Shown piece by piece: positions 26,720 through 35,351 of a stretch of DNA of 64,000 nt. The translations under genes were made by a program, and so were the position numbers. The notes below the pieces were generated by a model, which saw nothing but the letters and a program-made list of their open reading frames with translations, was not told where the DNA came from and ran no database searches. Numbering within the stretch: position 1 is the first letter of the stretch; every line of letters starts with the position of its first letter. Source of the DNA: Nakamurella antarctica (GTDB lineage: Bacteria > Actinomycetota > Actinomycetes > Mycobacteriales > Nakamurellaceae); contig NZ_CP034170.1 in assembly GCF_003860405.1 (NCBI RefSeq), positions 1,240,001 through 1,304,000 of the forward strand, read 5' to 3'.

Positions 26720-28009
26720 ATGGGCGCGCCCGCCGATGCTGATGCGCACTGGTTTCCTGGGGAGTGGGTGGAAGTAGCCGAACGGCAGACCGGGCCGCGG
26801 AAGGCCGCCCCCGCACTACGTCGCGCCCGAAAGCCCGCTCCCACACCGGAGCCCGTTCCCGCACCGGAGCAGCATCCGCAGCAGCGCTCTGGGCGCGGCA
26901 GTCTGCGGCTGCGGCTGACGCTCCTGTCGACGGCGATCCTCGCCTTGGTTGGCCTGTTCTTGCTCTTGCTGGCCTACATCTTGGTGGGCCGCATCGCAGC
27001 AACGATCCCCGAGCAGATCGCGGGGCAGGAAGTGAATGTCGGCGGCGCGATGATGGCTGCGGGGGATGTCGCGGCGATGGTGGCGGACCAGGCGCAGCGG
27101 TCAGTGTTGGTCTTTGGGTGCGTCGCATTCCCCCTGCAATTGATTACCGGCGCCTGGGTGGCCTGGGTGCTGATCGGGCGCACTCTTCGCCCGCTCTCGA
27201 CGTTGACCAGGGCTGCAAAGGGGTTGTCCGAGGCGTCCTTGGACCGCCGTATCAATTTGTCCGGTCCGCATGACGAGGTCGCCGAGCTGGCAGACACCTT
27301 CGACGAAATGACGGCGAGGCTGCAGCGGGCGTTTGCCGCCGAGCGGCGGTTCGTCGCTAACGCCTCTCACGAGATCCGCACGCCGCTCGCCGTGATGCGA
27401 ACAGAGGTCGACGTGACCTTGGCGGATCCGAATGCTTCGGTGAGCGAGCTGCGCCAGATGGGCGAGGTGGTGCGGGAGGCGACCAAACGGGCCGACAGAC
27501 TTCTCGAATCGCTGCTGGTCCTGGCCAGGACCCAGGCCAGCGGCCTATCGGAAATTACCTCTGTCAACCTGGCGACGCTGATCGCCCCCGCTGTCGCCGA
27601 CATCGAGCCGGAGTGGCGGGCGAAGGGCTTGAAGATGGACCTGCTGCCCCACAAGGCGTTGGTGCAGGGCGATCCGTCCCTGCTTGCCAGGCTTGTCGGT
27701 AATTTGGTGGAGAACGCGGTGCGCCACAACGTGTCAGGCGGCTGGGTGGACGTCCGCACCGGGGTGGAACAGGGGCATGTCCACCTCACGGTGCGCTCGA
27801 GCGGGCCGGTGATCGGGGCCGCAGCGGTGGCGGAGCTTTTTGAGCCATTTCGGCAGGGCGCGAGGGCGCGCACAGCCCACACCGGAAGCGGGTTGGGGCT
27901 CTCTATTGTCAAGGCGGTGGTCGCGGCGCACGGCGGTGTGGTCACCGGAGTGCCGGTGCCGAACGGCGGCTTGGAGATCCGCGTGAGCTTGCCGCTGGCT
28001 GCGCACTAA
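26720..28009 (+). CDS. Sensor histidine kinase (HAMP-HisKA-HATPase)
   Basis: 429 residues from the ATG at 26720, one base after the regulator's stop. A Pro/Ala/Gln-rich cytoplasmic tail of ~60 residues comes first. Membrane span 1 is about 65-89, a short ~40-residue extracellular loop follows, span 2 is about 128-152, then HAMP. The phospho-acceptor is His217 in FVANASHEIRTPL. The ATP domain has the N box (NLVENAVRHN), and GSGLGLSIVKAV as G2. The small sensor loop suggests a membrane or envelope cue. Partner of the preceding regulator. Confidence 0.93.
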   Translation: MGAPADADAHWFPGEWVEVAERQTGPRKAAPALRRARKPAPTPEPVPAPEQHPQQRSGRGSLRLRLTLLSTAILALVGLFLLLLAYILVGRIAATIPEQIAGQEVNVGGAMMAAGDVAAMVADQAQRSVLVFGCVAFPLQLITGAWVAWVLIGRTLRPLSTLTRAAKGLSEASLDRRINLSGPHDEVAELADTFDEMTARLQRAFAAERRFVANASHEIRTPLAVMRTEVDVTLADPNASVSELRQMGEVVREATKRADRLLESLLVLARTQASGLSEITSVNLATLIAPAVADIEPEWRAKGLKMDLLPHKALVQGDPSLLARLVGNLVENAVRHNVSGGWVDVRTGVEQGHVHLTVRSSGPVIGAAAVAELFEPFRQGARARTAHTGSGLGLSIVKAVVAAHGGVVTGVPVPNGGLEIRVSLPLAAH

Positions 28010-28010
28010 A

Positions 28011-28049
28011 AACGAAGCCCGGCGAGCATCGTGTCGATGCCTGCCGGGC
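28011..28049 (-). terminator. Terminator hairpin downstream of fadB
   Basis: Arms 28017-28031 and 28035-28049 pair with one mismatch. On the minus strand the stem is followed by TTCGTTTTT, so it most likely ends the fadA-fadB transcript (stop at 28104). It may also stop the kinase transcript from the other side. Confidence 0.75.
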
Positions 28050-28103
28050 CGCGTTGTGTGTGGGCCGCTCGCGGTGCGGCGCTTGCCTTCCCGAGCTTCT
28101 GGG

Positions 28104-30218
28104 TTACTGCGCTGGCAGCGTTGCCTCGCCGGCCGGGGCAAAGCGCTTGCCGAGTACCTTTTCGGACACGCCGGTGCGATCCAGGTAGGGGGTAATTCCG
28201 CCTAGCCAGAACGGCCAGCCGGCGCCCGTCAGGATCGCGAGATCGATATCTGCTGCCTCGGCGACTACACCTTCGTCGAGGATCAACTGGGCTTCCACCG
28301 CAAGTGCGGCGAGTGCGCGGTCCTTGACTTGCTCTGCAGTGGAGGGTTTGTCGCCTTGTTGCCACAGAGCGGCGATTTCTGGAGCGAGGGTCTGCTTGCC
28401 ATCGTCATCCCAGGTAACCAGTGCTCGGTGCCCGCTCTCGACGATGCGAGCCAGGTTGGCGCTCAGGGTGAATCGATCCGGGAATGCCTCGTGGAGCCGC
28501 TCTTGGACGTGCAGGCCGACGGCGGGTCCGACGAGTTGCAGCAGCATGATCGGCGACATCGGTAACCCCAGGCAGGCGAGCGCGCTGTCGGCCACATCTG
28601 CTGGTGTGCCCTCGTCAATGGTTGACAAAATCTCACCCATAAATCGCAGCAGCAGCCGGTTAACAACGAACCCGGCGGTGTCTGTCACCAGAATGGGGCC
28701 CTTCTTTAGGCCCTTGGCAAGTGCGAAAGCTGTTGCGAGCGCGGCGTCATCGGACTTCTCAGCCTTCACGATCTCGACCAGCGGCAGCACGGCAACGGGG
28801 TTGAAGAAGTGGAATCCAACTACCCGCTCGGGGTGCTCGAGGTCGGCGGCCATCGCCGAGACCGAGAGTGCGGAGGTGTTGGTGGCGAGAATAGCCTCGG
28901 GCGTCACGTACTTCTCCAGCTCAGCGAACACCTTCTTTTTGACGTCAATTTCCTCGAAGACCGCTTCAATGACGAAGTCGGCGTCGGCAAAGGCGGCGTA
29001 GTCGAGGGAGCCGGAGATCAGGCCGTTGAGCCGGTTCGCCTCGTCGGGGGAGATGCGGCGTTTCTTCGCCAAAGCGTCGATGTCCTTGCGGACTCCGGCG
29101 ATACCCTTGTCAAGGCGAGCGCCATCTACATCGGTGAGAACCACTGGTACGTGGAGGTTCCGGGCGAAGAGCAGGGCCAGTTGGGCCGCCATCAGCCCGG
29201 CTCCGATGACGCCGACCTTGGTGATTTTGCGAGCCAGTGACGCATCGGGCGCCCCTGCGGGTTTGCGGGCGCGCTTTTGGGTCAGGTTGAAAGAGTAAAT
29301 CCCCGCGCGGAACTCGTCGGTGTGGATCAGGTCCGCCAGCGCGTCCCCCTCGGCCCGTAAGCCTTCGTCCAGGGGCGCGGTGCGCGAAAGCTTGATCATC
29401 TCCAGCGCTTTGTAGGGGGCCGGCGACGCACCCTTGGTGCGCATATCGGCCAAGAGCTTTCCGCGCTCCAGCGCCTCTTCCCATTCGGTGTCGCTGGCCG
29501 GTTCCGGGCGCGTCACCGTGACATCGCCTGCGAGCACGCCAGCCATCCAGATAAACGACTGCTCGAGGAAGTCGGCGGCATCGAGGACGACATCGACAAC
29601 CCCCAAGCCCAGCGCGTCCTTCGGCTTCATCGATCGGTTTTGGCTCAGGGAGTTTTCGATGATCACCGTGACAGCGTTTTCAGGACCAACGATTTGGGGG
29701 AGTAGCTGTGTGCCGCCCCACCCGGGAAGGATCCCGAGGAACACCTCCGGCAGTGCCATCATCGCGGCGTTGGAGGCCAATGTCCGGTAGTGGCAATGCA
29801 ATCCGACCTCGACACCGCCGCCAAGGGCAGCGCCGTTGATGAAAGCGAAGGTCGGGATGCTGGTTTCGCGGAGTTTGCGGAAGGTCGCGTGTCCGAGGTG
29901 ACCGAACGCGCGCCCGGTCTCCCAACTTGCCAGGATGCCGATGCCCGAAAGGTCGGCGCCGACGGCGAAAATGAACGGCTTTCCCGTAACCGCGATGGCG
30001 GCGGGGGAGCCGGCGATGGCCTCGTCGATTGCCGTCGACAGGGACGCCAGCCCCGCGGGTCCAAAGGTGGAGGGGCGCGTGTGGTCCTTGCCGTTGTCCA
30101 TCGTGATGAGCGCGACCTTGCCGGAAATGCCGGGCACGGTCAGGAATCGGGTCGTCGACCGGGTGACGACCTCTTGCGGGTAGAGCGATGTCAGGTCGGT
30201 GAGCGGTGCCTGTGTCAT
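28104..30218 (-). CDS. fadB: Fatty-acid oxidation multifunctional protein: enoyl-CoA hydratase / 3-hydroxyacyl-CoA dehydrogenase
   Basis: 704 residues, the normal length for FadB/FadJ alpha subunits; ATG at 30218 with GAGGAAC. The N-terminal hydratase has both catalytic glutamates in their contexts (LGGGVEVGL and LPEVFLGILPGWGG). The NAD domain begins VGVIGAGLMAAQLALLF near residue 335. The dehydrogenase His is in VVGFHFFNPVAVLPL. With the thiolase made just upstream (one base between stop and start) it forms the alpha-2/beta-2-type trifunctional complex of beta-oxidation, as for Rv0859/Rv0860. Confidence 0.95.
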   Translation of the reverse strand: MTQAPLTDLTSLYPQEVVTRSTTRFLTVPGISGKVALITMDNGKDHTRPSTFGPAGLASLSTAIDEAIAGSPAAIAVTGKPFIFAVGADLSGIGILASWETGRAFGHLGHATFRKLRETSIPTFAFINGAALGGGVEVGLHCHYRTLASNAAMMALPEVFLGILPGWGGTQLLPQIVGPENAVTVIIENSLSQNRSMKPKDALGLGVVDVVLDAADFLEQSFIWMAGVLAGDVTVTRPEPASDTEWEEALERGKLLADMRTKGASPAPYKALEMIKLSRTAPLDEGLRAEGDALADLIHTDEFRAGIYSFNLTQKRARKPAGAPDASLARKITKVGVIGAGLMAAQLALLFARNLHVPVVLTDVDGARLDKGIAGVRKDIDALAKKRRISPDEANRLNGLISGSLDYAAFADADFVIEAVFEEIDVKKKVFAELEKYVTPEAILATNTSALSVSAMAADLEHPERVVGFHFFNPVAVLPLVEIVKAEKSDDAALATAFALAKGLKKGPILVTDTAGFVVNRLLLRFMGEILSTIDEGTPADVADSALACLGLPMSPIMLLQLVGPAVGLHVQERLHEAFPDRFTLSANLARIVESGHRALVTWDDDGKQTLAPEIAALWQQGDKPSTAEQVKDRALAALAVEAQLILDEGVVAEAADIDLAILTGAGWPFWLGGITPYLDRTGVSEKVLGKRFAPAGEATLPAQ

Positions 30219-30219
30219 G

Positions 30220-31467
30220 TCAGTTCCTCGGTTCTGTGGTGATCGTGCTCGCGGCGTCAGCGGCTCCGGCGAAGTGCGGGTTCTCCCAAATGACGGTTCC
30301 GCCCATCCCCAGGCCTACGCACATGGTCGTAATACCGAAGCGGACGCCGGGGCTTGCCTCGAACTGTCGGGCCAACTGGATCATCAACCGGACGCCGGAC
30401 GAGGCCAACGGGTGGCCCATGGCGATAGCGCCGCCGTAGGGGTTGATCCGAGGGTCGTCATCGGCGAGATTGAAGTGGGAGGTAAAGGCCAACACCTGGA
30501 CTGCGAAGGCTTCGTTGATCTCGATAATCCCGACCTCATCGAGCGTGAGACCCGCTTTGGCCAAGGCCTTCTCGGTCGCGGGGATGGGTCCGGTACCCAT
30601 CACTTCGGGGTCGACTCCGGCGAACGCGAACGACACCATCCGCATCCGAATGGGCAGTCCGAGCTCGGCGGCAGCCTCCGCGGAGGCAAGGATGCAGCCG
30701 GTAGCGCCGTCGGTCAGCGGGGAGGCGTTGCCTGCCGTAACGCGCCCGTGCGGGCGGAACGGAGTCCGTAGGTTCGCCAGCGATTCCACGGTGGTTTCAG
30801 GGCGGGCCAACTCGTCGGTGGTGGCTAGGCCCCAGCCGTTCAGCGTGGAGGCGGTGGCGACAGGCACCAGATCAGGAGAGATGTTTCCGTCTGCATAGGC
30901 CTTGGCGTACTTGGCTTGGGAGGCTGCGGCGTACGCGTCTGCCCGCCCCTTCGTCAGCTCGGGCCAGCGATCGTGCAGGGTCTCGGCGGTATTGCCCATA
31001 TTCAGGGCGTCCGCGTCCACCAAGCGATCTGCGACAAAGCGCGGATTGGGGTCGGCGCCCTCACCCATGGGGTGGTGGCCCATATGCTCGACGCCGCCGG
31101 CGATGACGACGTCGTAGGCGCCCGCAGCGATGCCGGAGGCAACGGTGGTGACGGCCGTCATCGCGCCAGCGCACATCCGATCGATGGCGAAGCCGGGAAC
31201 CGACTTGGGAAGCCCTGCCAGGATGGCGGTGGTGCGGCCGATTGTCAGCCCTTGGTCGCCGGTCTGGGTGGCCGCGGCAATGGCCACCTCGTCGATGCGC
31301 TCCGGGGGAAGCTCGGGATGACGACGAACTAATTCGCGGATCACCTTCACCATCATGTCGTCGGCGCGGGTCTGGGCGTACTGACCCTTGTCGCCAGCCT
31401 TGCCGAACGGTGTTCGGACTCCTTCGACAAAAACCACATCGTGCAGGGTGCGGGGGATAGATGACAC
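30220..31467 (-). CDS. fadA: Acetyl-CoA acyltransferase (3-ketoacyl-CoA thiolase)
   Basis: 415 residues from the GTG at 31467 with a GAGGAAG site. The catalytic set is complete: nucleophile Cys in DRMCAGAMTAV (near residue 95), His in AMGHPLASSGVR, and the second Cys in TMCVGLGMGG. It cleaves 3-ketoacyl-CoA with CoA in the last step of beta-oxidation. First gene of the two-gene operon with fadB. Confidence 0.95.
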   Translation of the reverse strand: MSSIPRTLHDVVFVEGVRTPFGKAGDKGQYAQTRADDMMVKVIRELVRRHPELPPERIDEVAIAAATQTGDQGLTIGRTTAILAGLPKSVPGFAIDRMCAGAMTAVTTVASGIAAGAYDVVIAGGVEHMGHHPMGEGADPNPRFVADRLVDADALNMGNTAETLHDRWPELTKGRADAYAAASQAKYAKAYADGNISPDLVPVATASTLNGWGLATTDELARPETTVESLANLRTPFRPHGRVTAGNASPLTDGATGCILASAEAAAELGLPIRMRMVSFAFAGVDPEVMGTGPIPATEKALAKAGLTLDEVGIIEINEAFAVQVLAFTSHFNLADDDPRINPYGGAIAMGHPLASSGVRLMIQLARQFEASPGVRFGITTMCVGLGMGGTVIWENPHFAGAADAASTITTEPRN

Positions 31468-31617
31468 GGGTGCTCGCTTCCTCGTGATCGGGATGGACGA
31501 GAGTCAGCGTGGGTCATGAAAGAAACGACCGGGCAGCGCTGGCCTCGGATGCTGCGCTGAGCCTACCCCGCGGAGCTACTGGTGAGTAACTTAGGGCACC
31601 TTCTTGGGAATGCCCTG

Positions 31618-32991
31618 CTACGCGGTGGCCGCGTTTGCCTTCGCCAGCAGCGAGGCGGTCAGCTGGATCTGCCACGGCCTGGCGTAGGCGTCAGTCAATA
31701 TCTGTTCGATCTCCGGCGCTGAGTTGATCCCTGCCCAGCACACCCGCCGCACCAACTCCGGGGACAGCAGGTTCTCCACGGGGGTGCTGACTTCTTCGCT
31801 GAGAGCGGCCAGTGCTTCCCGGGCAACTGCGAGTCGGGCCGCTGCTTCCGGGTGCTTGTCCTTCCAACGGTTTGCTGGCGGGGGGCCGTCTAAGACCAGC
31901 TGGACCGGCGGCAGGTCAACCTCGGGGGTGCGAAAGGCGAGGTCGATGGCCTGCATCCACCTGTCGGCCTGACGCCGTTGGACACGGCCGGCGAAGACCG
32001 GGAGGGCTATGAGTGCGGCCACGGAAGCCGGCTTGGCGGCAGCGGCGGCGGCTATCGCTGTGTCTGGCAGGATCCGGTGCGGAGCGATGTCGCGCCTACG
32101 GGCTGTGTCGTCTCGGCCAAGCCACAGCTGACGCACTATTTCCAGCGACCGACGATCCCGGATTTTGTGGATACCGGAGGTGCGACGCCAAGGATCGATT
32201 CGCGGCGCAGCCTGCGGAGCCGCGACGATGGCGGCGAACTCCTGGTGCGCCCACTCGAGCTTGTCCTGCCTGGTGAGCTCTGCCTCCATGGCGTCGCGCA
32301 ATTCGATCAGCACCTCGACATCGAGGGCGGCGTAATTGAGCCAGTTCGCTGGGAGCGGCCGGATCGACCAGTCTGCTGCGCCGTGGCCTTTTTCCAGATG
32401 CAGTCCGAGCATCTGCTCTACTAACGGTCCGAGCCCCACGCGCGGGAGGCCAGCGAGGCGGCCTGCCAGCTCGGTATCGAAAAGTGTGGTCGGGCGCAAA
32501 CCCGCTTCGGCCAGGCACGGGAGATCCTGGCTGGCAGCGTGCAGAACCCATTCCGCTGCGGCGAGCGGGGCTTGAAGGCACGTGAGATCGCCCAGAGCTA
32601 TCGGGTCCAGCAGGACGTTGCCGATGTCGGCGCGTTTGAGTTGTACAACGTAAGCGCGGGAGGAGTAGCGAAAACCGGATGCGCGCTCGGCGTCCAAGGC
32701 GATGGGGCTCGTACTGCCGCCCATCGCCTGCGCCAGCCTACTCAGCGCGATGGGGTCTGTGACGGGGGTTACTGGGCCGTTGCGCGGGGCCAAAAGAGGA
32801 ATGGCTGTGGGCGCAATCTCTACGGTGGGCCCCGCGCCGTCGGAGTCTGCAGTGTCGGAGAGTGCGCGGTCGATAGTGAGCGGTGCCTGACCCCCGTTGA
32901 TTGATAGCGCTATTTCAACGTCGGTGTGTGGAACCGCTCGATCGCCAGAGGTGACTGGCGCAGGTGTTGTTTCCAGTTCAGGAGATGACAC
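31618..32991 (-). CDS. rnd: Ribonuclease D-like 3'-5' exonuclease with HRDC domain
   Basis: About 457 residues from the GTG at 32991, which overlaps the end of the upstream regulator gene by 14 bases. The DnaQ-like exonuclease has LDAERASGFRYSSRAYVVQ (DE), AASQDLPCL (second Asp) and YAALDVEVLIELRDAM (Tyr-x3-Asp, DEDDy type). An HRDC-like helical region spans ~residues 265-350. RNase D trims tRNA and other stable RNA 3' ends. The actinobacterial homologue is Rv2681. The N-terminal ~85 residues are a non-conserved extension. Confidence 0.9.
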   Translation of the reverse strand: MSSPELETTPAPVTSGDRAVPHTDVEIALSINGGQAPLTIDRALSDTADSDGAGPTVEIAPTAIPLLAPRNGPVTPVTDPIALSRLAQAMGGSTSPIALDAERASGFRYSSRAYVVQLKRADIGNVLLDPIALGDLTCLQAPLAAAEWVLHAASQDLPCLAEAGLRPTTLFDTELAGRLAGLPRVGLGPLVEQMLGLHLEKGHGAADWSIRPLPANWLNYAALDVEVLIELRDAMEAELTRQDKLEWAHQEFAAIVAAPQAAPRIDPWRRTSGIHKIRDRRSLEIVRQLWLGRDDTARRRDIAPHRILPDTAIAAAAAAKPASVAALIALPVFAGRVQRRQADRWMQAIDLAFRTPEVDLPPVQLVLDGPPPANRWKDKHPEAAARLAVAREALAALSEEVSTPVENLLSPELVRRVCWAGINSAPEIEQILTDAYARPWQIQLTASLLAKANAATA

Positions 32992-33637
32992 CGGCTCGCA
33001 ATGCCAAAGCGACGATATGGGCCCGGTCGCCTGTTTCGAGTTTGCGACCAATGCGAGCGAGGTGGCTCTTTACCGTGAGGGCCGAGAGCGAAAGCTGCTC
33101 ACCGATCCACTTGTTTGAGCGCCCCTCGGCCACCAGCTGAACCACTTCCAGTTCGCGGGCCGAAAGATCGTGGATGGCGGCCGGCACGTTGGCGGCTGCG
33201 GGATTGGCCCGGCGGCCGATGAGTACGCCGTGCACTCCTGCGCCGACCGCGTCGATGACGGGACCGATGTCGGACGTGGGCGAGAGGGCGATGACGCGGT
33301 TCCACCCCGACTGTCGCAGCGTGGTGATGATGCTTCGCACGCTGGAACCGAGTGTGAGACTGACCAGCGCAAGGTCGTCCGGAGCTTCGCCGGAAACCAG
33401 GGCGCGGATGTCCTCAAGGCAGGAAGCCTCGCGGACGCGGCCGATTCCAGTCACCAGCAGCGTTTTACGCATCGCTTCGCGAGTAGTGGAATCGGGGTCA
33501 ACAAGCAGGACCGTCGACGGCAGCAGTCCGGAGGAAAGGGAGTCGTCCAGTGCTGGTCGAGGTCCGGGCAGGCCGGTCGTGGCGGGACGTACGTCTTGGC
33601 GCAGATCCAAGCCGCCCATGATGTTGAGGGTAGACAT
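32978..33637 (-). CDS. LuxR-family regulator with degenerate receiver domain
   Basis: 219 residues, ATG at 33637 with GGGAGTC. Residues ~42-150 have the outline of a receiver (STVLLVDPDSTTREAM, GAGVHGVLIG), but the phospho-acceptor Asp is Ser93 (LALVSLTLGSS) and the conserved Lys is also missing (IGRR instead of LKxx). The C-terminus is a sound NarL/LuxR helix-turn-helix: LSARELEVVQLVAEGRSNKWIGEQ cut here, then LSALTVKSHLARIGRKL. It is therefore probably controlled by abundance or a ligand, not phosphorylation. Overlaps RNase D by 14 bases, so the two are co-expressed. Confidence 0.88.
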   Translation of the reverse strand: MSTLNIMGGLDLRQDVRPATTGLPGPRPALDDSLSSGLLPSTVLLVDPDSTTREAMRKTLLVTGIGRVREASCLEDIRALVSGEAPDDLALVSLTLGSSVRSIITTLRQSGWNRVIALSPTSDIGPVIDAVGAGVHGVLIGRRANPAAANVPAAIHDLSARELEVVQLVAEGRSNKWIGEQLSLSALTVKSHLARIGRKLETGDRAHIVALALRAGVIS

Positions 33638-33853
33638 GATGACTCCCGTACCTTCCTTTCACCGCAAAACAATCAAGAATTGAAACAGTTATCGACTCGT
33701 TCGACCCTAATGCTACCGGGTCTTTACCCGTGTGGCGCATTAAGACGCGGCGGTCAACGGTAAAAATGTCTGTTATGAGCATAACCCGGAGTAGCCCAAA
33801 GTGCTGAACATCATCCGGATGAAGTTTGTATGACCCGAATAGCCCCACGGGCG

Positions 33854-34444
33854 CTACTGATCACCAGACTGCTTCGCCGCGCTCAAAGTCACCACGCCCT
33901 CCGGGGGGAGGCCCGCCGCTATCGCAAGCAACCCGATGAAGGCTCGCATGTGAGAGGCGGAATCGTTGCCAACAGCTGTCCACGAAGCCCGGATCTCCAC
34001 GTCGTCCGTGCGGTCCGACCCGGCAATATCTCCGAATCGCACTGAAGATGTAGCCGTGACGGTACCCCCCAAGGCGGTGAAATTGACGTCATGCTGATCG
34101 AGCACTTCAGCCAACCAACTCCACGCCACGTCGGGCAGCAACGGATCGCGCGCAATTCCTCCCTCTACTTCGCAGCTGAGGAACGCCACGTATCGGAACG
34201 TGCCCTCCCACGCCGCAACACCCTCGGGGTTGTGCAGCAGTACAAGACGACCGGAACCGATTTCCTCATCGGTGTCCGTGTCGTGAATGAGGGCAGATAC
34301 TGCGTGTGTCCACGGGGCTAGGCGAGCCGGAGCGGGCAACGTGCTCAGTTCAATCTCGCGGCGCACGTGGGCCACATCAAGGCCAGCCACCGCGGCGAGA
34401 AACTCGTCGGGTGCTCCTACCAGGGGAGAAGTGGGGCTGGCCAT
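33854..34444 (-). CDS. DUF3000 family protein
   Basis: 196 residues from the ATG at 34444; the frame extends upstream over the msrB end but without similarity. Family patterns: VRREIELSTLPAPARLAPWTHA cut here, then EGTFRYVAFLSCEVE and ARDPLLPDVAWSWL, LGGTVTATSSVRFGDI. No membrane segment or catalytic signature. Function is unknown. It is the Rv2680 homologue and lies beside RNase D in mycobacteria too. Confidence 0.88.
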   Translation of the reverse strand: MASPTSPLVGAPDEFLAAVAGLDVAHVRREIELSTLPAPARLAPWTHAVSALIHDTDTDEEIGSGRLVLLHNPEGVAAWEGTFRYVAFLSCEVEGGIARDPLLPDVAWSWLAEVLDQHDVNFTALGGTVTATSSVRFGDIAGSDRTDDVEIRASWTAVGNDSASHMRAFIGLLAIAAGLPPEGVVTLSAAKQSGDQ

Positions 34445-34499
34445 ACCGGCAAGGGTACGACCGAGGACCGACAGCCCGCCCGCACCACGCCGCCCATCG

Positions 34500-34910
34500 T
34501 TAGCCGGCGGCGGGTGGCTCCATCCGCAGGGCGACCGAGTTGATGCAATAGCGCTGGTCAGTGGGGGTGGCGTAGCCCTCGCCCGCAAAGACGTGCCCCA
34601 GATGGGAGTCGCAGGTGGCGCAGCGAACTTCGGTACGGACGGACCCAAACGATCGATCTTCGAGCAGGATCACGTTATCGGCTTCGGTGGGCGCGTAGAA
34701 CGATGGCCACCCGCAGTGCGAGGAGAACTTCTCGTTCGAGGTGAAAAGACTAGCTCCACACGCCCGGCAGAAGTAGGTGCCTGGGGCGGTGGTGTCGGTG
34801 TACTCGCCGGTAAAGGCCCGTTCCGTGCCGGATTTGCGAAGAACCGCGTACTCCTCCGGGGTCAGTTCGGCTTTCCATTCGGCATCAGTTTTTCTGACTT
34901 TGATTCCCAT
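34500..34910 (-). CDS. msrB: Peptide-methionine (R)-S-oxide reductase
   Basis: 136 residues from the ATG at 34910. Reduces the R epimer of methionine sulfoxide in proteins with thioredoxin. Two zinc CxxC pairs are present (CRACG and CATCD), as are SHCGWPSF, HLGHVF and the catalytic Cys in RYCINSVAL near the end. Only 55 bases separate it from the DUF3000 gene on the same strand. Unlike msrA in this window, I see no GGAAC-N18-GTT promoter upstream. Confidence 0.95.
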   Translation of the reverse strand: MGIKVRKTDAEWKAELTPEEYAVLRKSGTERAFTGEYTDTTAPGTYFCRACGASLFTSNEKFSSHCGWPSFYAPTEADNVILLEDRSFGSVRTEVRCATCDSHLGHVFAGEGYATPTDQRYCINSVALRMEPPAAG

Positions 34911-35009
34911 ACCTTCACGGTACCTTCGCGCTGCTTTTACCGAGCGGCGAAGGCAGGTCGTCACTCGCGCGCGCTCACCACCACAGGCATCACGCACCAC
35001 AGGCGCGAG

Positions 35010-35351
35010 TTAGTACAGGCGTGCAAGAAAGGCCAGCGCGAACCCCACGAGGATGAAGAACCCCACCGCCCGGATGGCCCAGATCTTTACTGGGCTGTGG
35101 TGCGGAGACACAGAAGCGGTCTCCAGTAGCGTCATTTGGCCTTCGAAAGTCAACGCGTTATGGATACGCGTCGTGCGATCCATGTGGGCGATGAACGCGC
35201 GAACTTCCGGGTCGGGGTCATTGCGGTCGAGGTCGTCAGCGTCCCAAGGGGCGTACCGAAATTTCGCGTCGTTTTCGGCATTGCGTTCGCGGTTGGCTTC
35301 TGGAATCCAGTCGGGGAAACGACGGCGGCCCTCATTGTTCATGCCGGACAT
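35010..35351 (-). CDS. DUF2631 family small membrane protein
   Basis: 113 residues from the ATG at 35351 with a GGGGGGAC site. The first ~80 residues are polar and charged (NRERNAENDAKFRYAPWDAD), and a single membrane span lies close to the C-terminus (~residues 88-108, IWAIRAVGFFILVGFALAFLA split across it). A tail-anchored layout. Function unknown; actinobacterial family. The start overlaps the end of the hydrolase gene by 13 bases. Confidence 0.75.
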   Translation of the reverse strand: MSGMNNEGRRRFPDWIPEANRERNAENDAKFRYAPWDADDLDRNDPDPEVRAFIAHMDRTTRIHNALTFEGQMTLLETASVSPHHSPVKIWAIRAVGFFILVGFALAFLARLY

